Part shown: positions 44,083-55,413 of the stretch, one piece after another | Layout of the letters: the number at the start of each line of letters is the position of its first letter | Numbering within the stretch: the stretch's first letter is position 1 | DNA from: Cordylochernes scorpioides | Taxonomy: Eukaryota; Arthropoda; Arachnida; Pseudoscorpiones; Chernetidae | Assembly: GCA_030710605.1 (NCBI GenBank) | Contig: CP092870.1 | Location: 58,089,057 to 58,153,056, forward strand | DNA: 64,000 nt | Direction of reading: 5' to 3' | Made by a program: the position numbers and the translations under genes | Notes under the pieces: model-generated | Database searches by the model: none | What the model saw: only the letters and a program-made list of their open reading frames with translations | Told to the model about the DNA's origin: nothing

Positions 44083-44465
44083 AGGGTTTGTAGAAGGATG
44101 GTCTAAACCGTTGGTTTTTGACCGCAATGACCCGGGTTCGATTTCCGCATTGGACACTTTTTTTCTGAATAATAATTAAAACAAAAAATGCTCCAATGGC
44201 CACCAATTCTTTTAAAAGTCCAACCCCACCAGCGAGTGCAAGTAACCAAAATTGGGCAATGGAACATTTGTAAGTGTAAATTCGAACTGCTTTTCACATG
44301 TGTAGACATGTGGTGCACTTAGAGTAAAAGCAGTAGCTAACTACCCACCATGATTATCATGGCCTATACCATGTGTAGACATGTGGTGCACATACAGTAA
44401 AAGTAGTCGCCTACTTCTACCCATCATAATTATCATGGCCTGTACCACGTGTACTAGGGATAAGA
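44083..44465 (+). mobile_element. SINE-1, near-complete, with duplicated tail
   Basis: Head GATGGTCTAAACCGTTGG and GGGTTCGATTTCC, body with CCACCAGCGAGTGCAAGTAA, then the tail CCACCATGATTATCATGGCC, ACATGTGGTGCAC and CAGTAAAAGCAGT present twice. A longer tail-only array is at 57.64 kb. Confidence 0.8.
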
Positions 44466-44477
44466 AAAAAAAAATTG

Positions 44478-44764
44478 TAACTACAAGGTTATCCCAAAAG
44501 TTCGTAAACATATTGTGATGTATATATTGTAAGTGTTTACCAACTTTTTTTTTTTAGGGCAACTTTGTTAATATTATTAACCTTGGTAAAATTCTAACAG
44601 AATTCTTATAGAAGAATGATTTAATCTCTGATGATCTATATCAAAGGTGGTCAATCAGCAGGTGGGCCAAGTTTCAGGATTACAAGGTTGTATCAAAAGT
44701 TTGTAAACACTTGCAAAATATAAGTCATAATATGTTTACGAACTTTTGGGAAAACCTTGTATTA
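44478..44764. mobile_element. Mariner-type small MITEs
   Basis: Outer termini ACTACAAGGTTATCCCAAAA then GTTCGTAAACA (left) and its complement (TTTACGAACTTTTGGGAAAA, CCTTGTA) at the right. An inner pair of weaker termini at about 44530-44570 and 44675-44705 suggests two elements or a nested copy. Confidence 0.65.
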
Positions 44765-45169
44765 ATATTTTAGAAATATGTTTTTTATGATATTTCATAT
44801 CAAATATTCTCTCTATAGACTTTACTGCAATGACTAAAAAATATTAGATGAGATTTTTTTCCCCATTTTCAAGGGTGCCTTGAAGTTTCTGTATGTTTTG
44901 TTTTTGAGTTGTCAAGCTTTATACCCTAATATGATTGAGTGAAGATAAGTGTAGGGTTAAATAATTCCAATTGCCACACCTAGATGGCGCTGTGTTAAAC
45001 TCTGTGTGTTATAAAAGTTACATTCTGTAAATGTAAATATTTAATTATTCTTTTTAAAATTATTTTATATTTTATTGTAAACAATATGTTATATTTCTTT
45101 TTTGTTAGAATACCATTTAACTAAAAATTGTATGCCTAAATAAGTCGAGAGACTTTTTAAAACTAAAAA
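44765..45169. other. No gene; LINE-tail scrap
   Basis: GTCAAGCTTTATACCCTAAT, then ATGATTGAGTGAAGATAAG (44915-44955) is an L88 3' scrap. The remainder is AT-rich and may include the undefined 5' end of the following LINE. Confidence 0.4.
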
Positions 45170-45213
45170 CAGCATCTCCAACCTGTGTTGACGCTAATTT
45201 TTTCAGGAAAAAT

Positions 45214-46410
45214 ATGCAGCCTATTGTAATCAAATCAACGATCGGCCCAGCTGGCGAAAAGGTCAGTATAATCGAAACCAACATTCTTTTGGAAATTCTT
45301 GAAAGATGTGGCATCGAGTACAAAGTAGAAGAAACTCTTTCAACAAAGAAACGAACTCACGAATCTCCATCAGATTCAACATCACGTAGCCATAAGACAC
45401 CGAGAATGGAAGTTGTCTCACAGCATAATGAAAACGATGTCTCCATGAACGGGGTAACTGAAGTCCCTCAGGAAACGTCCGCAGCTACCCCTCCTCAGGT
45501 TAACGAAGAAGACATTGATGAAGATGGTCCTTGGACAAAAGTCACACATGCAAAAAAGCCAAGAATATCACCTGTAATAGCAGAAAAGGTAACAGACTGG
45601 AAGTTGCTCTGCCAAGAGCTGAAAGACCTGTGCACAGATAAATTCCAATGTACGATCTCAGGAAATAAGCACATTATCAAGGCCAAAAATATTTCAGACT
45701 TCAAAAAAATCAGGGAATATGTTCAAAAAAATAATGGCGGCTACTCTTATAGACTCCAAGAAGAAAAACCGCTCAAAGTGGTACTAAAGGGCATGACAAC
45801 AGCCTACAAGACTGAAGATATAGCAATAGAACTTGCAACAATGGGCTTTACTGAGACCTCTGTGAAGAGACTTCATAGACAATCAACTAAAAGGCCAATG
45901 AATTTAGTACTGGTAGAAATACCGAAAAATGAACACAACAAAAAAATTTACGGAATAACTGAACTTCTCTATCAGAAAATTGCAGTAGAATCTTTCAGAA
46001 CAACAAACCGTGTGACTCAATGCTTCAACTGCCAGGGTTTCGGGCACGGTCAACTTAACTGCTTCCTGAAACCAAAATGCGTCAAGTGTGCCGAGGAGCA
46101 CCATTCGAAGGACTGCCCAAGAAAGTCAAGACAACTTCCCCCAAAGTGTGCAAACTGCGAAGAAGCGCACACAGCCAATTACCGCGGATGCCCTAAGTTT
46201 CCAAGAGTACATCAGCAACAGCCAAGATACCCTGGTCAGTACAAACCTAACAACCCACTTCCGATTTCAAAAAGATCTGAAACACTGCCGAAAATGGTAG
46301 AACAACAAAACCAAAGCAATGCTGAGGTTGTGACAAGAAAAACTTCTCGTTCTGAAACTAAGGACCTGTGTGAAAAATTGATGCAAGTAATCAAAACATA
46401 CCTACAATGA
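45214..46410 (+). CDS. Jockey-type ORF1 protein, RNA-binding Gag-like, intact
   Basis: 398 codons, uninterrupted, ATG to TGA. ORF1 proteins of this clade coat the element RNA and take it to the nucleus (family knowledge). The N-terminal ~120 residues are polar and probably disordered, with a basic KKRTHE stretch. Residues ~180-260 fit the associated zinc-knuckle domain region found in jockey ORF1 (LKVVLKGMTTAYKTEDIAIE). Three zinc knuckles follow: CFNCQGFGHGQLNC (270-283), CVKCAEEHHSKDC (289-301) and CANCEEAHTANYRGC (312-326). The C-terminal tail is Gln/Asn/Ser-rich. The stop overlaps the ORF2 start as ATGA. An intact frame beside a damaged ORF2 suggests a recent insertion. Confidence 0.93.
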   Translation: MQPIVIKSTIGPAGEKVSIIETNILLEILERCGIEYKVEETLSTKKRTHESPSDSTSRSHKTPRMEVVSQHNENDVSMNGVTEVPQETSAATPPQVNEEDIDEDGPWTKVTHAKKPRISPVIAEKVTDWKLLCQELKDLCTDKFQCTISGNKHIIKAKNISDFKKIREYVQKNNGGYSYRLQEEKPLKVVLKGMTTAYKTEDIAIELATMGFTETSVKRLHRQSTKRPMNLVLVEIPKNEHNKKIYGITELLYQKIAVESFRTTNRVTQCFNCQGFGHGQLNCFLKPKCVKCAEEHHSKDCPRKSRQLPPKCANCEEAHTANYRGCPKFPRVHQQQPRYPGQYKPNNPLPISKRSETLPKMVEQQNQSNAEVVTRKTSRSETKDLCEKLMQVIKTYLQ

Positions 46411-48856
46411 ATTGCAAATTACCTTTTAAAATTATTGCTTGGAATTGTAACGGAATCAGATCAAAGAAAGAAGAATTATTGCACTTTTTAGAAGAAAACT
46501 CAATTGACATTGCTCTGCTCAGTGAAACTCACCTTAAACCCTCAATTGATCTAAAGTTCAGGAACTATCAAACCATTAGAACTGATCGAATTACAGGAAA
46601 AGGTGGGGGAACAGTCATCATCATAAAATCTTTTTTTAAATATAAAAATATGCTGATTCATACTTTAAACTTGGAAAATACTTCAATTTTGATAAAACCA
46701 GATGGAAAAACACTCTTGCAAATCACAGCAATTTATAAGAAGCCTGATGCACCATTATTGGAAGAAGATTTGAACCAACTGATAAAACACAGCCACTCAA
46801 TAATCGTTGCAGGAGACTGGAACTCCAAACACCCTCTTTGGGGATCAAGGACTTCAAATAACAGTGGAATCGTGCTGCACAATTTCTCTGAAAGAGAAAG
46901 CCTCGACATTGTCGCACCTTCGTCACCCACGCATTACAGTCCACTCGGCAATCCCGATTTCCTAGACTTCGCTGTACTTAAAAACATTCCCTGGACCCCA
47001 AAGGCCAGAACCACCGACGATTTATCATCTGACCATCTCCCTGTAATCTTTGAATTGAATTGCCCAAAGGATGAATTCACAACCCAGCTCAGCCGAGTAA
47101 CTAATTGGGTTCATTTTCAACAAGATCTAATCTCCACCACGCCCCCCAGATTCCCCTTGAAAACCTCAATCTTCAAGGAAAGGTAAATCAAGCCCTTGAA
47201 GCAGAGAAATCTGAAAATTGGAATAGTTTTTTAAGCAAACTTGAATCGAGCCCAACAGACTTCTGGAAAAAAACAAAACCCATTAGGAAAAAAACTGACA
47301 AAATCACTAGTTTAAATGCAAATGGAAAAACCTTGCTGACCGACAAAGAAATTGGAAATGATCTTTCAGAGCATTTTTCCAAACACTTTTCCAAGGCGGA
47401 GGATGAGGTTCCGTCTTACCTAACAGATAACACTTGCCATCATCCCCAAGAGAATATACTATCAATGACAACGCCAAATGAACTCAAGGAAGTGATTAAA
47501 AACCTAGGTAATCACAAAGCTCCAGGCCACGACAATATTACGCCGCAAATGACTAAAAACCTCCCCATCAAATGGATAGTTTTCCTTGCTGGGATATTCA
47601 TTGCTGCATTACACCTGTGCTACTTCCCGAAGACATGGAAACATGCCATTATCATAACCATTCCAAAAAAAGCACCTGTCAAATCACCTGAAGATCTCAG
47701 ACCAATCAGCCTTCTCTCTACCATCGGTAAGGTATACGAGAGGGTTGTTCTTCGCAGATTGCAGACATACATGGATTCTATTAACTTTATCATTCCTCAA
47801 CAATTTGGATTCAGAAAAGGACACTCCACAACCCACCAGCTAATCACAGTAATAGACTACATCCAAATAAGAAAGTCCCACAAGGAGGCAGTAGGTGCTG
47901 TTTTTCTAGACCTTACCAAAGCCTTTGATAGAGTATGGCATGATGGCTTGATAGCAAAAATAACAAAAAATCAATTTCCAAGGGATTTTATCAAATTCTT
48001 GAAAAACTATCTCCAGGACAGAACCTTTTCAATTAAGCAAGGGAATTATATAACCACGGCACAACCAACCCAGATTGGAGTCCCTCAAGGCTCTATCCTT
48101 GGACCCTACCTATTCAACATCTACATCAACGATTTCCCTCCACATCCAAAATGTCAAATAAAACTTTTCGCAGATGACGCAGCAATTTTAGCAAACTCCA
48201 AATCAATAGGAATAATAACTACACAACTCCAAAATTACATAAACAGTATAACCAAATGGTGCAACGATTGGAAATTAGACATCAACCCAAAAAAGTCTCA
48301 GGCAATAATTTTTCCTCCACTAGACAATAAAAAATTCAAGCCACAATCCATCCTAAAGGTAAACCAGAGCCCTATTAACTGGACTGACAGCGTTAAATAT
48401 CTTGGAGTTACCTTAGACTCCAAGTTGAAATTCAACATGCATGTCAAAAATATCATAAAGAAAGCAAAAATCGCAAAAATAACATTATCAAGCCTGTTCA
48501 ACTATAGAAGCAAATTGACTACAAAACAAAAGTTTACTCTATACAGAAGTTGTATCCTCCCGATAGTAACATACGCACTCCCAATTTGGTGTAAATATAT
48601 TACAACCACAAACAAAAATAGGATAAACGCATTTATGAGAATCTGCCTTCGGACAAGTATAGGAGCTCCATTCAACCTATCAAACAAGATACTGAAGGAG
48701 GACTTGAACCAACCCGATCTAGAAGATATGTACCAAACTACCGTTAAGAAATTATACCTCCAAATGCAAAATTCAAATAATCCAACCATACAAGATATTC
48801 TACAAAATAAAGGAGATATCAATCCCCGATTCCGACGACCCGGCCCTGACACTTAG
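46407..48856 (+). pseudogene. Jockey-type ORF2 (endonuclease + reverse transcriptase), internally deleted and frameshifted
   Basis: The first block (46407-47186) is an APE-type endonuclease that nicks target DNA: WNCNGIRSKKEE, LLSETHL (Glu 40), AGDWNSKHPLW (Asp 137, Asn 139) and SSDHLPVIFEL (Asp 209, His 210), then it runs to a premature TAA. The second block, in another frame and open to 48856, is the reverse transcriptase: ISLLSTIGKVYE, FLDLTKAFDRVWHDG (catalytic Asp), GVPQGSILGPYLFNIYINDF and LFADDAAIL. About 100 residues normally found between VTNWVHFQQDL and the region before VNQALEAEKSENW appear to be missing, so a deletion caused the frame change. The catalytic residues themselves look intact. 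No RNase H domain follows. Confidence 0.9.
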
Positions 48857-49015
48857 TCAAGAGCTCATCGCCCAACAGCTGCCCTCCTGCAAGGCCTAGG
48901 GGGACCACCTCTACTCCACCAACTCGCCATGTGTAAATAGCCAGGACAAGGGGACTCGCGAGCTGTGCTCGAATGTAACACCTGTAAATTGAGACGAAAT
49001 AAATAAATAAACTAA

Positions 49016-49395
49016 AAACAATAAGAGCCCCATTCAATCTTTCAAGCAAAATTCTCAAAGAAGATCTCAACCAGCCTAATATAGAAGAGATTTATCAAGA
49101 CTCTGCGACAAGACTATTTTCGCAATTTCAAAAATCATCAAATCCAACTATACAAGAAATTGTTCAAAACCAAGGTGACCTCAGCCACCGAATCCAACGA
49201 CCTGAACCCAATGGCTAGCTGACAGCCAAACACCCAACAACTGCCCTCCTGTAAGGTTCGGGGGGCAACTCCAGCATTACAACTCGCCATGTGTAAATAA
49301 TCTGGACAAGGTGACTCGCGAGCTGTGCTCGAATATAACACCTGCAAATTGAGATGAAATAAATAAATAAAATAAAAACAACTTTTAATGGCTAA
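49016..49395 (+). mobile_element. Second, 5'-truncated jockey copy in tandem
   Basis: Begins within the end of ORF2 (RAPFNLSSKILKEDLNQPNI, ...IQRPEPNG then TAG) and repeats the 3' UTR (CAACTCGCCATGTGTAAATA, CGCGAGCTGTGCTCGAAT) to an AATAAATAAATAAAAT tail. It is diverged from the first copy, so not a recent duplication of it. Confidence 0.85.
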
Positions 49396-49790
49396 CCGTG
49401 TCTGTGGTGATTAATGATCCTACATAAGAAAGAAGAAGAGAGATATTGAAAAAAAGGATTTATATCTTTTGTAGATAAATTCTACAATGAAATTCCATGA
49501 TCGCTACGAAATTCTACCAGCTGTTGTGTTGATAAGAAAGAATGTCCTCTACTTCCAGGGCTGACTGAGATGGCCGGGAGGATTTCCGTGTCCCCACCCT
49601 AGCCTTGGAAGTGGGTCAAGGTGACCGACACGTGTCTTAGAATCAATTAATAACAGACGCTCCCACCTTCTTGTTCTACTTATCGGATAAGATAGACCTA
49701 CGTAACTATTGACACACCCGAAAATTTGTTATCTTTTTTTTTTCTTAATATTTTTCTTATCTCAAATATACACATACATATACAGATTTA
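49396..49790. other. No gene seen
   Basis: An L88-like AAGAAAGAAGAAGAG scrap at about 49425. A less AT-rich patch at 49550-49700 without an open frame of note. Confidence 0.35.
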
Positions 49791-49794
49791 TTGA

Positions 49795-50390
49795 GACCAC
49801 CGTGATAGATATGTTTAGAAACATCTGAGGCTCTTCTTTGGACACGACAACAACAGAAAATTGAGCCAGAACAGCAGCTTTACACACCCAAGAACATTAC
49901 GACTGCTGTGATAGAGATGTATAGAGATATCTGAGGCTCTTCATTGGTCACGACAACAGGAAATTGACCCAGAACAGCAGCTTTACACACCCAAGAACAT
50001 TACGACTGCTGTGATAGAGATGTATGGAGACATCTGAGGCTCTTCATTGGTCACGACAACAGGAAATTGACCCAGAACAGCAGCTTTACACACCCAAGAA
50101 CATTACGACTGCTGTGATAGAGATGTATAGAGACATCTGAGGCTCTTCATTGGACACGACAACAACAGAAAATTGACCCAGAACAGCAGCTTTACACACC
50201 CAAGAACATTACGAGTGCTGTGATAGAGATGTATGGAGACATCTGAGGCTCTTCATTGGACACGATAATAAAAGGAAATTGACCCAGAACAGCACCTTTA
50301 CACACCCAAGAACATTACGACTGCTATGATAGAGATGTATGGAGACATCTGAGGCTCTTCATTGCACACAACAGCAACAACATATCGCCA
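49795..50390. repeat. ~105 bp tandem repeat
   Basis: Five to six units of ATCTGAGGCTCTTCATTGGA, CACGACAACAGGAAATTGAC, CCAGAACAGCAGCTTTACAC and GACTGCTGTGATAGAGATGT. Very similar copies, so recently amplified. Source sequence not found in the window. Confidence 0.9.
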
Positions 50391-50439
50391 ATCTAGGGTC
50401 AGAGAGAGAGAAGTTCTAGGAAAAACCCATATTCTATCC

Positions 50440-50765
50440 AAGATGCTAAAAGTTTCTATTGACGAATTCCACATGTGTAATGTAATTGTAAACAGGTAAA
50501 TTCGTTATTATGTAATGTTTGGTGTTAACCCCATGAAAATGACGCAAGGAAATTTCATCAAACAAGCTGTCTGAAAAGAACAGGAATTTCGGTTGTGTCA
50601 ATATGACGTCATAGCTCGACCTCACAACTTTGCATACAGCATTCCAAGATGGCCTTTTGTTACCTGCCCAGCTTACAGACTCCCTTGCTGTTTGTACCAA
50701 GTGCGATTCAAACTCAGCTAACCATGGAACAATGATTTGGAGGAAGACGGTGTTGGGGAAACCTT
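50440..50765. other. Unassigned island with possible exon
   Basis: On the plus strand an acceptor-like CTGCCCAGCTTACAG (ending about 50677) precedes the open stretch DSLAVCTKCDSNSANHGTMI then WRKT, followed by a GT. A minus frame (50446-50700) is also open. Not recognised. Confidence 0.2.
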
Positions 50766-50779
50766 CTCAAATATATATA

Positions 50780-50940
50780 CAGTTAAACCTGTCTATAGCG
50801 CCTCCTCTTGGGACTCGCCAAAATAGGGTGCTATAGACAGGTCATTTTTAATGTAAATCGCATCGTACTACGTATTTAAAATCGGGCGCTATAGAGAGGG
50901 AGGCGTTATTTAGAGGGGGCGCTATAGACAGGTTTAACTG
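50780..50940. mobile_element. MITE-P, single full-length copy, 161 bp
   Basis: Perfect inverted ends CAGTTAAACCTGTCTATAGC, TA on both sides (50778-50779 and 50941-50942), no coding. This defines the family also seen at 6.9 and 37.3 kb. Confidence 0.9.
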
Positions 50941-50999
50941 TAATTTTTTATATTATAAAGGTATAACATGTTATCCATATATAAGAAATACAAGAATTT

Positions 51000-51200
51000 A
51001 AGCACGAATGTTTATTTTATACATAAAAACAAACTTTTACTGTCTTTACTGCTATGAAAAAAATATTGGGAGGATTTGGTTCATCAGTGGTGAACCCTCT
51101 CAGCAGTTTCAACAATTTAATCTACTAGACCGCTTCTTAGAGCTCTAATACTGTATTGGATCATTCTGAAGGTTGAATCTTTGAAAGGGTTTTAAAGAAA
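51000..51200 (+). repeat. Element D long-form copy
   Basis: CTTTACTGCTATGAAAAAAA, GTGGTGAACCCTCTCAGCAG and ACTGTATTGGATCATTCTGA, as in the 31.2-32.2 kb copies. Confidence 0.75.
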
Positions 51201-52075
51201 ACCACTTTGAAAGATAATAAATATTTGAACCACGTAATCTTTTAACTTTGATTCCCAAATATTTACAAAAATTCAATAAATTGCGAAAATATTTACCAAA
51301 CTTAATCATTAGAAAGAAAAGAAAAACTTACAAAAAGTTAAATCTAATCTTCAAGAATGATCTCATCGTCTGATTGTGTTCCAGAGTTGAAAGAGCGAAA
51401 ATCATTTCCAACAAAATGATTACCAGGTAAGCAATAAAGAAAGAAAAAACTTGATTTTTTTTTTAAATAAAAAAGGTAAGTTAATCATGATGAGAAGAAA
51501 CATAAGTGCTGAAATCACACTTTTTTCATTAAGTCGTCTGATTCAATTGTCATATTAAGGTGATTAGCAATAGTTTTTTGTTTGCGGTGTCCTGGGTACA
51601 AAGATCTAGGTCGACCTTGAAAAGTCCTCTAACACACCCCGTTGTCTTTTGATAAATGAAGAACTTCCTTGTCTTCTGCTTGTAACCTAGTGACACATCC
51701 CACCCTAAGCTTTTTTTTTTTATTTGACTTATGACAATCATACCTTTGTTATAGATATGCCGAACATTCGATCAACTTCTTCCGTCATCTAATCGACCAT
51801 TTTATATGAAGAAGTGCTTTCCAAATTCAATCGATTTTTTTTAGCCAATTTATATATATTTTTTATCAGACGATATATTATATATTTTTAAATTAAAAAG
51901 TCATATATTGAATCAAAATATAATTTATTTAAAAATATAATATATATATAATCTAAAATGCAAATATATATTAAAAAATATATATATGTATTTTATTTTC
52001 ATCATTGATTATTTTATTTTTGACTATAGATTTAGAACATAACACTTTGAATATTTGTTGTAAATATGTATGTAT
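51201..52075. other. AT-rich region without genes
   Basis: TA-rich tracts at 51850-52000. A 63-codon minus frame (51550-51741) has no supporting motif. Confidence 0.5.
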
Positions 52076-52079
52076 AGTT

Positions 52080-52821
52080 ATCCCACCTCCCTATTCACCA
52101 CTGAAACTTAAACTCCACAACAGCTGTACCTCCTTCCAGGCGGAACTTTTGGCCATTCTTTATGCCACCAGATCTATTAGGATCATGCCGCGACAAGACT
52201 TTGTCATTGCTTCCGACTGCCAGGCAGCTCTACATGCCATCTGTCACCCCGATATCCCTAGAACCCCACTTACTGCAGAGATAATCAGAAACCTCAATAC
52301 TCTGGACAATGTTCAACTCTGCTGGGTCCGGAGTCATTGCGGCATTGTTGGAAATGAACAGGCTGATGAAGTCGCCAAAGCCGCAGCCCAATCCAAATTG
52401 TCTTTACACTTCGCAACCCTTCCTAGGAAATATGTCCGCTCTCAAAGCAAACAGTTCGCCCTCCAACTATGGACCGACCTCTACACCACAGACCATGCTA
52501 CAAGAGACCTCAGAAGAGTAGCTGCATCTCCTAGTCTTCTAATCTCAATTCTCCCAAAACTAAAATATTGCAACATCACCTCTACAATTCTGACAGGACA
52601 CGGCTTCGTTCAAGCCGACATCGCCAGAACCTCCAAAAGAAAATCAAACAGTCGACCACCTCCTATTCAGTTGCCCATCCTACCATCTTCAGAGATTCCA
52701 GACTGCAACTCTACTTAACACCAGCACATTCAACCAAGAAGCATTGAAGAACCTCCCCAAAAATAAAACAGCCTGGCGACATCTAATCAGTTGGATGTCA
52801 ACTGCAACAAATAGACAATAA
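52080..52821 (+). pseudogene. LINE RNase H domain and C-terminal knuckle, 5'-truncated
   Basis: From about 52080 the frame carries a type I RNase H that removes the RNA strand during element copying: FQAELLAILYATRS (Glu), VIASDCQAALHA (Asp) and WVRSHCGIVGNEQADEVAK (His, Asp). A frame change near 52630 leads into ENQTVDHLLFSCPSYHLQRF, whose H-x4-C is the LINE C-terminal knuckle, and a TAA at 52819-52821. The next ~60 bp (GTTGGCGACTTTCGTACGCT, CCAGGAGTCCGGGTTATGTA) is a 3' UTR also found at 14.0 and 58.3 kb. Endonuclease and reverse transcriptase are absent. It is a different LINE from the one at 45.2 kb, which has no RNase H. Confidence 0.85.
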
Positions 52822-52879
52822 GTCAGAAGACAAACCCGGACAGTTGGCGACTTTCGTACGCTCCAGGAGTCCGGGTTAT

Positions 52880-53108
52880 GTACAGAATAATAATATGTAT
52901 AGTTACCCTACATTTTTTTAATTCACGAATATAGGATTAATTTTATGATTTCTATATTACTTTGAAAAATAATTTCATGTGTAATTTATTTCAAGCAATT
53001 CAAAATAAAAACTACTTAATAAGTATTAAATAATTATATTTCCTTTTTCACGACTGCACCTTCAATTCTCTATCTTTTTCAACAACAAAAAAAAAAACAT
53101 AACATATA
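52880..53108. other. AT-rich spacer
   Basis: Nothing recognised. Confidence 0.4.
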
Positions 53109-53110
53109 TA

Positions 53111-54435
53111 CGCGGTGTGTTCAAGAAGTATCGCGACTTTTGTGTTTTTTCAAAAATTATTTATTTATTCATGAATACCTATTTTGTCCCCTTCAAAGTA
53201 ATCCCCATGAGATATTATACACTTGTGCCAACGGTTTTTCCAATCTTCGAAGCACTTCAAAAAATCATTTTTTTAAATCTTTTTCAGCTCCTCCTTCGAT
53301 GCCGTCTTTATCTCGTCAAGCGTAGCGTAACGTCGTCCTTTCATGGGCCTCTTCAATTTAGGGAACAATAAAAAGTCACAGGGGGGCCAAATCTGGGGAA
53401 TACGGTGGCTGCGGCATCATTAATGTGTTGTTTTTGGCGAAAAAGTCGCGCACAAGCAACGATGTGTGAGCAGGGGCGTTATCGTGGTGCAAAAGCCAAT
53501 TTTTGTTCTTCCACAAATCCGGGCGTTTCTGGCGGATTGCTTCGCGCAAATTGCGCATAACTTGCAGGTAATATTCCTTATTGACCGTTCTACCCTGTGG
53601 CAAGAACTCATGATGCACCACGCCCCTGCAATCGAAGAAAACTGTCAGCATAACTTTCACATTCGACCGAACTTGGCGCGCTTTTTTCGGTCTTGGTTCG
53701 TGCGGCAGCTCCCATTGAGATGATTGAGCTTTGGTTTCCACGTCATAACAATAAACACACGCTTCGTCACCAGTTATGACCCTCTGGAGCAAATTTGGGT
53801 CGTCGCGGACAGAGTCCAACATCTCATTAGCAATGTTCATGCGATGCTGTTTTTGGTCGCAATTGAGCAATTTTGGTACGAATTTCGCGGCGACCCGTCT
53901 CATGCCCAAATCATTGATAAAAATCGAATGGCACGAGCCAATCGATATGTTTAGGTCCTCAGCAACTTCTCAAACGGTGATTCGACGATTGGCCAATATC
54001 ATTTTCTCCACTTCATTATTTTTTTCGTCTGTTGTTGAAGTGCTCGGGCGTCCGGCACGCTCTTCGTCGTTCACATCTTCTGGGCCTTCTGAGAACATTT
54101 TGTACCACCGATAAACGTTGCTTCGGTCCAAGGTAGCTTCTCCGTATGCCACAGTCAACATTCGGAATGCATCCGCGCACTTAATTTTCTTTTTTTCACA
54201 CAAAATTTGATACAGGTTCTTTGATCCATTTTTTTTAATAGGTAAAAATCGAAGACGATCCAAAACACCTGCAAGCAAAGCAGCTGTCAACAATTAAATG
54301 AACAATCAAAATGGCCGAGCTTGTCGGCATAAGTGAGAGACATGAGTACCAACATAAAGCCACAAAAAGATCGAAATTCGAATATACGTAACCCGCGAAA
54401 ATTCAAAAGTCGCGATACTTTTTGAACACACCTCG
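53111..54435 (-). mobile_element. Complete mariner element, minus strand, inactive
   Basis: Inverted ends CGCGGTGTGTTCAAGAAGTA then TCGCGACTTTTG (left) and the complement ending CACACCTCG at 54435, with TA on both sides. 1325 bp. The terminal sequence differs from the 26.4 kb mariner, so it belongs to another lineage. Confidence 0.93.
53165..54293 (-). pseudogene. Mariner DD34D transposase, few disabling changes
   Basis: From 54293 downwards: an N-terminal extension, the helix-turn-helix (MLTVAYGEATLDRSNVYRWY), an in-frame TGA at about 53968, the linker, ITGDEACVYCYDVE (first Asp), WLLHHDNAPAHTS (second Asp) and PQPPYSPDLAP (third block). An extra C at about 53378 shifts the frame before DFLLFPKLKRPMKGRRY, and a TAA near 53275 interrupts the C-terminus, which ends at 53165-53167. 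All three catalytic Asp positions are present across frames. It is the best preserved mariner in the window but cannot make a full protein. Confidence 0.9.
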
Positions 54436-54734
54436 TATATATCGTAATATTGTAAATAGAATAATAGAATTGCGCTAGAAACTGTATTTTAAAATATTAT
54501 AATATACATTATATAGGCGTATATATCTTTATTGAAAGCATTTTCTATAGATAAGCTCTTTTGTAAATATCGAAAAATGCGAAGTTTGGATTCATATTTC
54601 GTTTTAAAATAATTTTTAAATGTAATTTTATAGAAAATATTTGAAAATATTATGACACATGTGGATTAGAACATGGATTTATATAAAACAATATATAAAT
54701 ACACGTATTTAGAGTTTATATAGTAATATTTTCA
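54436..54734. other. AT-rich, no gene
   Basis: Nothing recognised. Confidence 0.4.
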
Positions 54735-54903
54735 ATATATTATTCATGTATATAGTTGTTTAATTGTTTTGCATAATACCTCATTTATAAATTAATTTCA
54801 TAGTTTAGTCTGTGAAAATAAAAATATTTGACTGGTGACTAAACAAACTGTAAATAGATGGCTTAATTGATGTATATAGTTGTTTAATTGTTTTGCATAA
54901 TAT
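54735..54903. repeat. Repeat R, left part, interrupted by the LTR element
   Basis: The R sequence occurs once and restarts (GTATATAGTTGTTTAATTGT) before breaking at ATAT (54900-54903). It resumes at 56906. Confidence 0.7.
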
Positions 54904-55155
54904 TGTAGCGTAGAGAACAAGCCTTGAAATATCCTAAGATGTAAAAGTATTTATTGATGACGTCACAGCGACGAGTCGACAATTATTAACAGGTCAGCCC
55001 AAAACTATTTACAGCTAGAGAATCTTAAGCAAGCAAGCAAAGAAATGTTTTAAATATGATTTCACAAATACAGATTAATATATATTTTTATAATCTGTTG
55101 AATATAATTTCATTGAATAATATTAAATTAAATAATAAAATATTTCTTCGTCACA
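54904..55155 (-). repeat. 3' LTR
   Basis: On the minus strand starts TGTGACGAAGAAATATTTTA and ends CTACGCTACA. Contains the TGACGTCA palindrome at about 54958-54965. Confidence 0.9.
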
Positions 55156-55413
55156 TAGCCTCCTCCTATAGAGAGCATCGACCCGATGCTCATCAGGAGA
55201 CTTACGTCGTCAGTCTTAAGAACTAGTACTATGGCCAGGGATATTTTCAGGTGACTGCGGTGGATGTCTTCTTTCAGTTGATATATCTTCTTCATGAGGA
55301 CTTGGTAGGTCTATGTTTACGTCAAGGTAGTTTTTTCTCATTTCTACTGTGGTCGGTAAGGGGGGATTTTATAACTTTGCGGCCTCACCTCCAATGTGGT
55401 CTATCATCTAGTT

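Larger units (their letters stand above)
45170..49015 (+). mobile_element. Jockey-type non-LTR retrotransposon, damaged
   Basis: Contains ORF1 (45214-46410), ORF2 (46407-48856, broken) and a short 3' UTR ending AATAAATAAATAAACTAAAA at about 49015. ORF order, the gag-type knuckles, an endonuclease and a reverse transcriptase identify a jockey-clade LINE. The 5' end is not defined by a target duplication and is placed just before ORF1. No RNase H domain follows the reverse transcriptase. Confidence 0.9.

Noticed and set aside
45117..48852. Minus-strand frames across the jockey element
   Set aside because: They are antisense shadows of ORF1 and ORF2 without motifs of their own.
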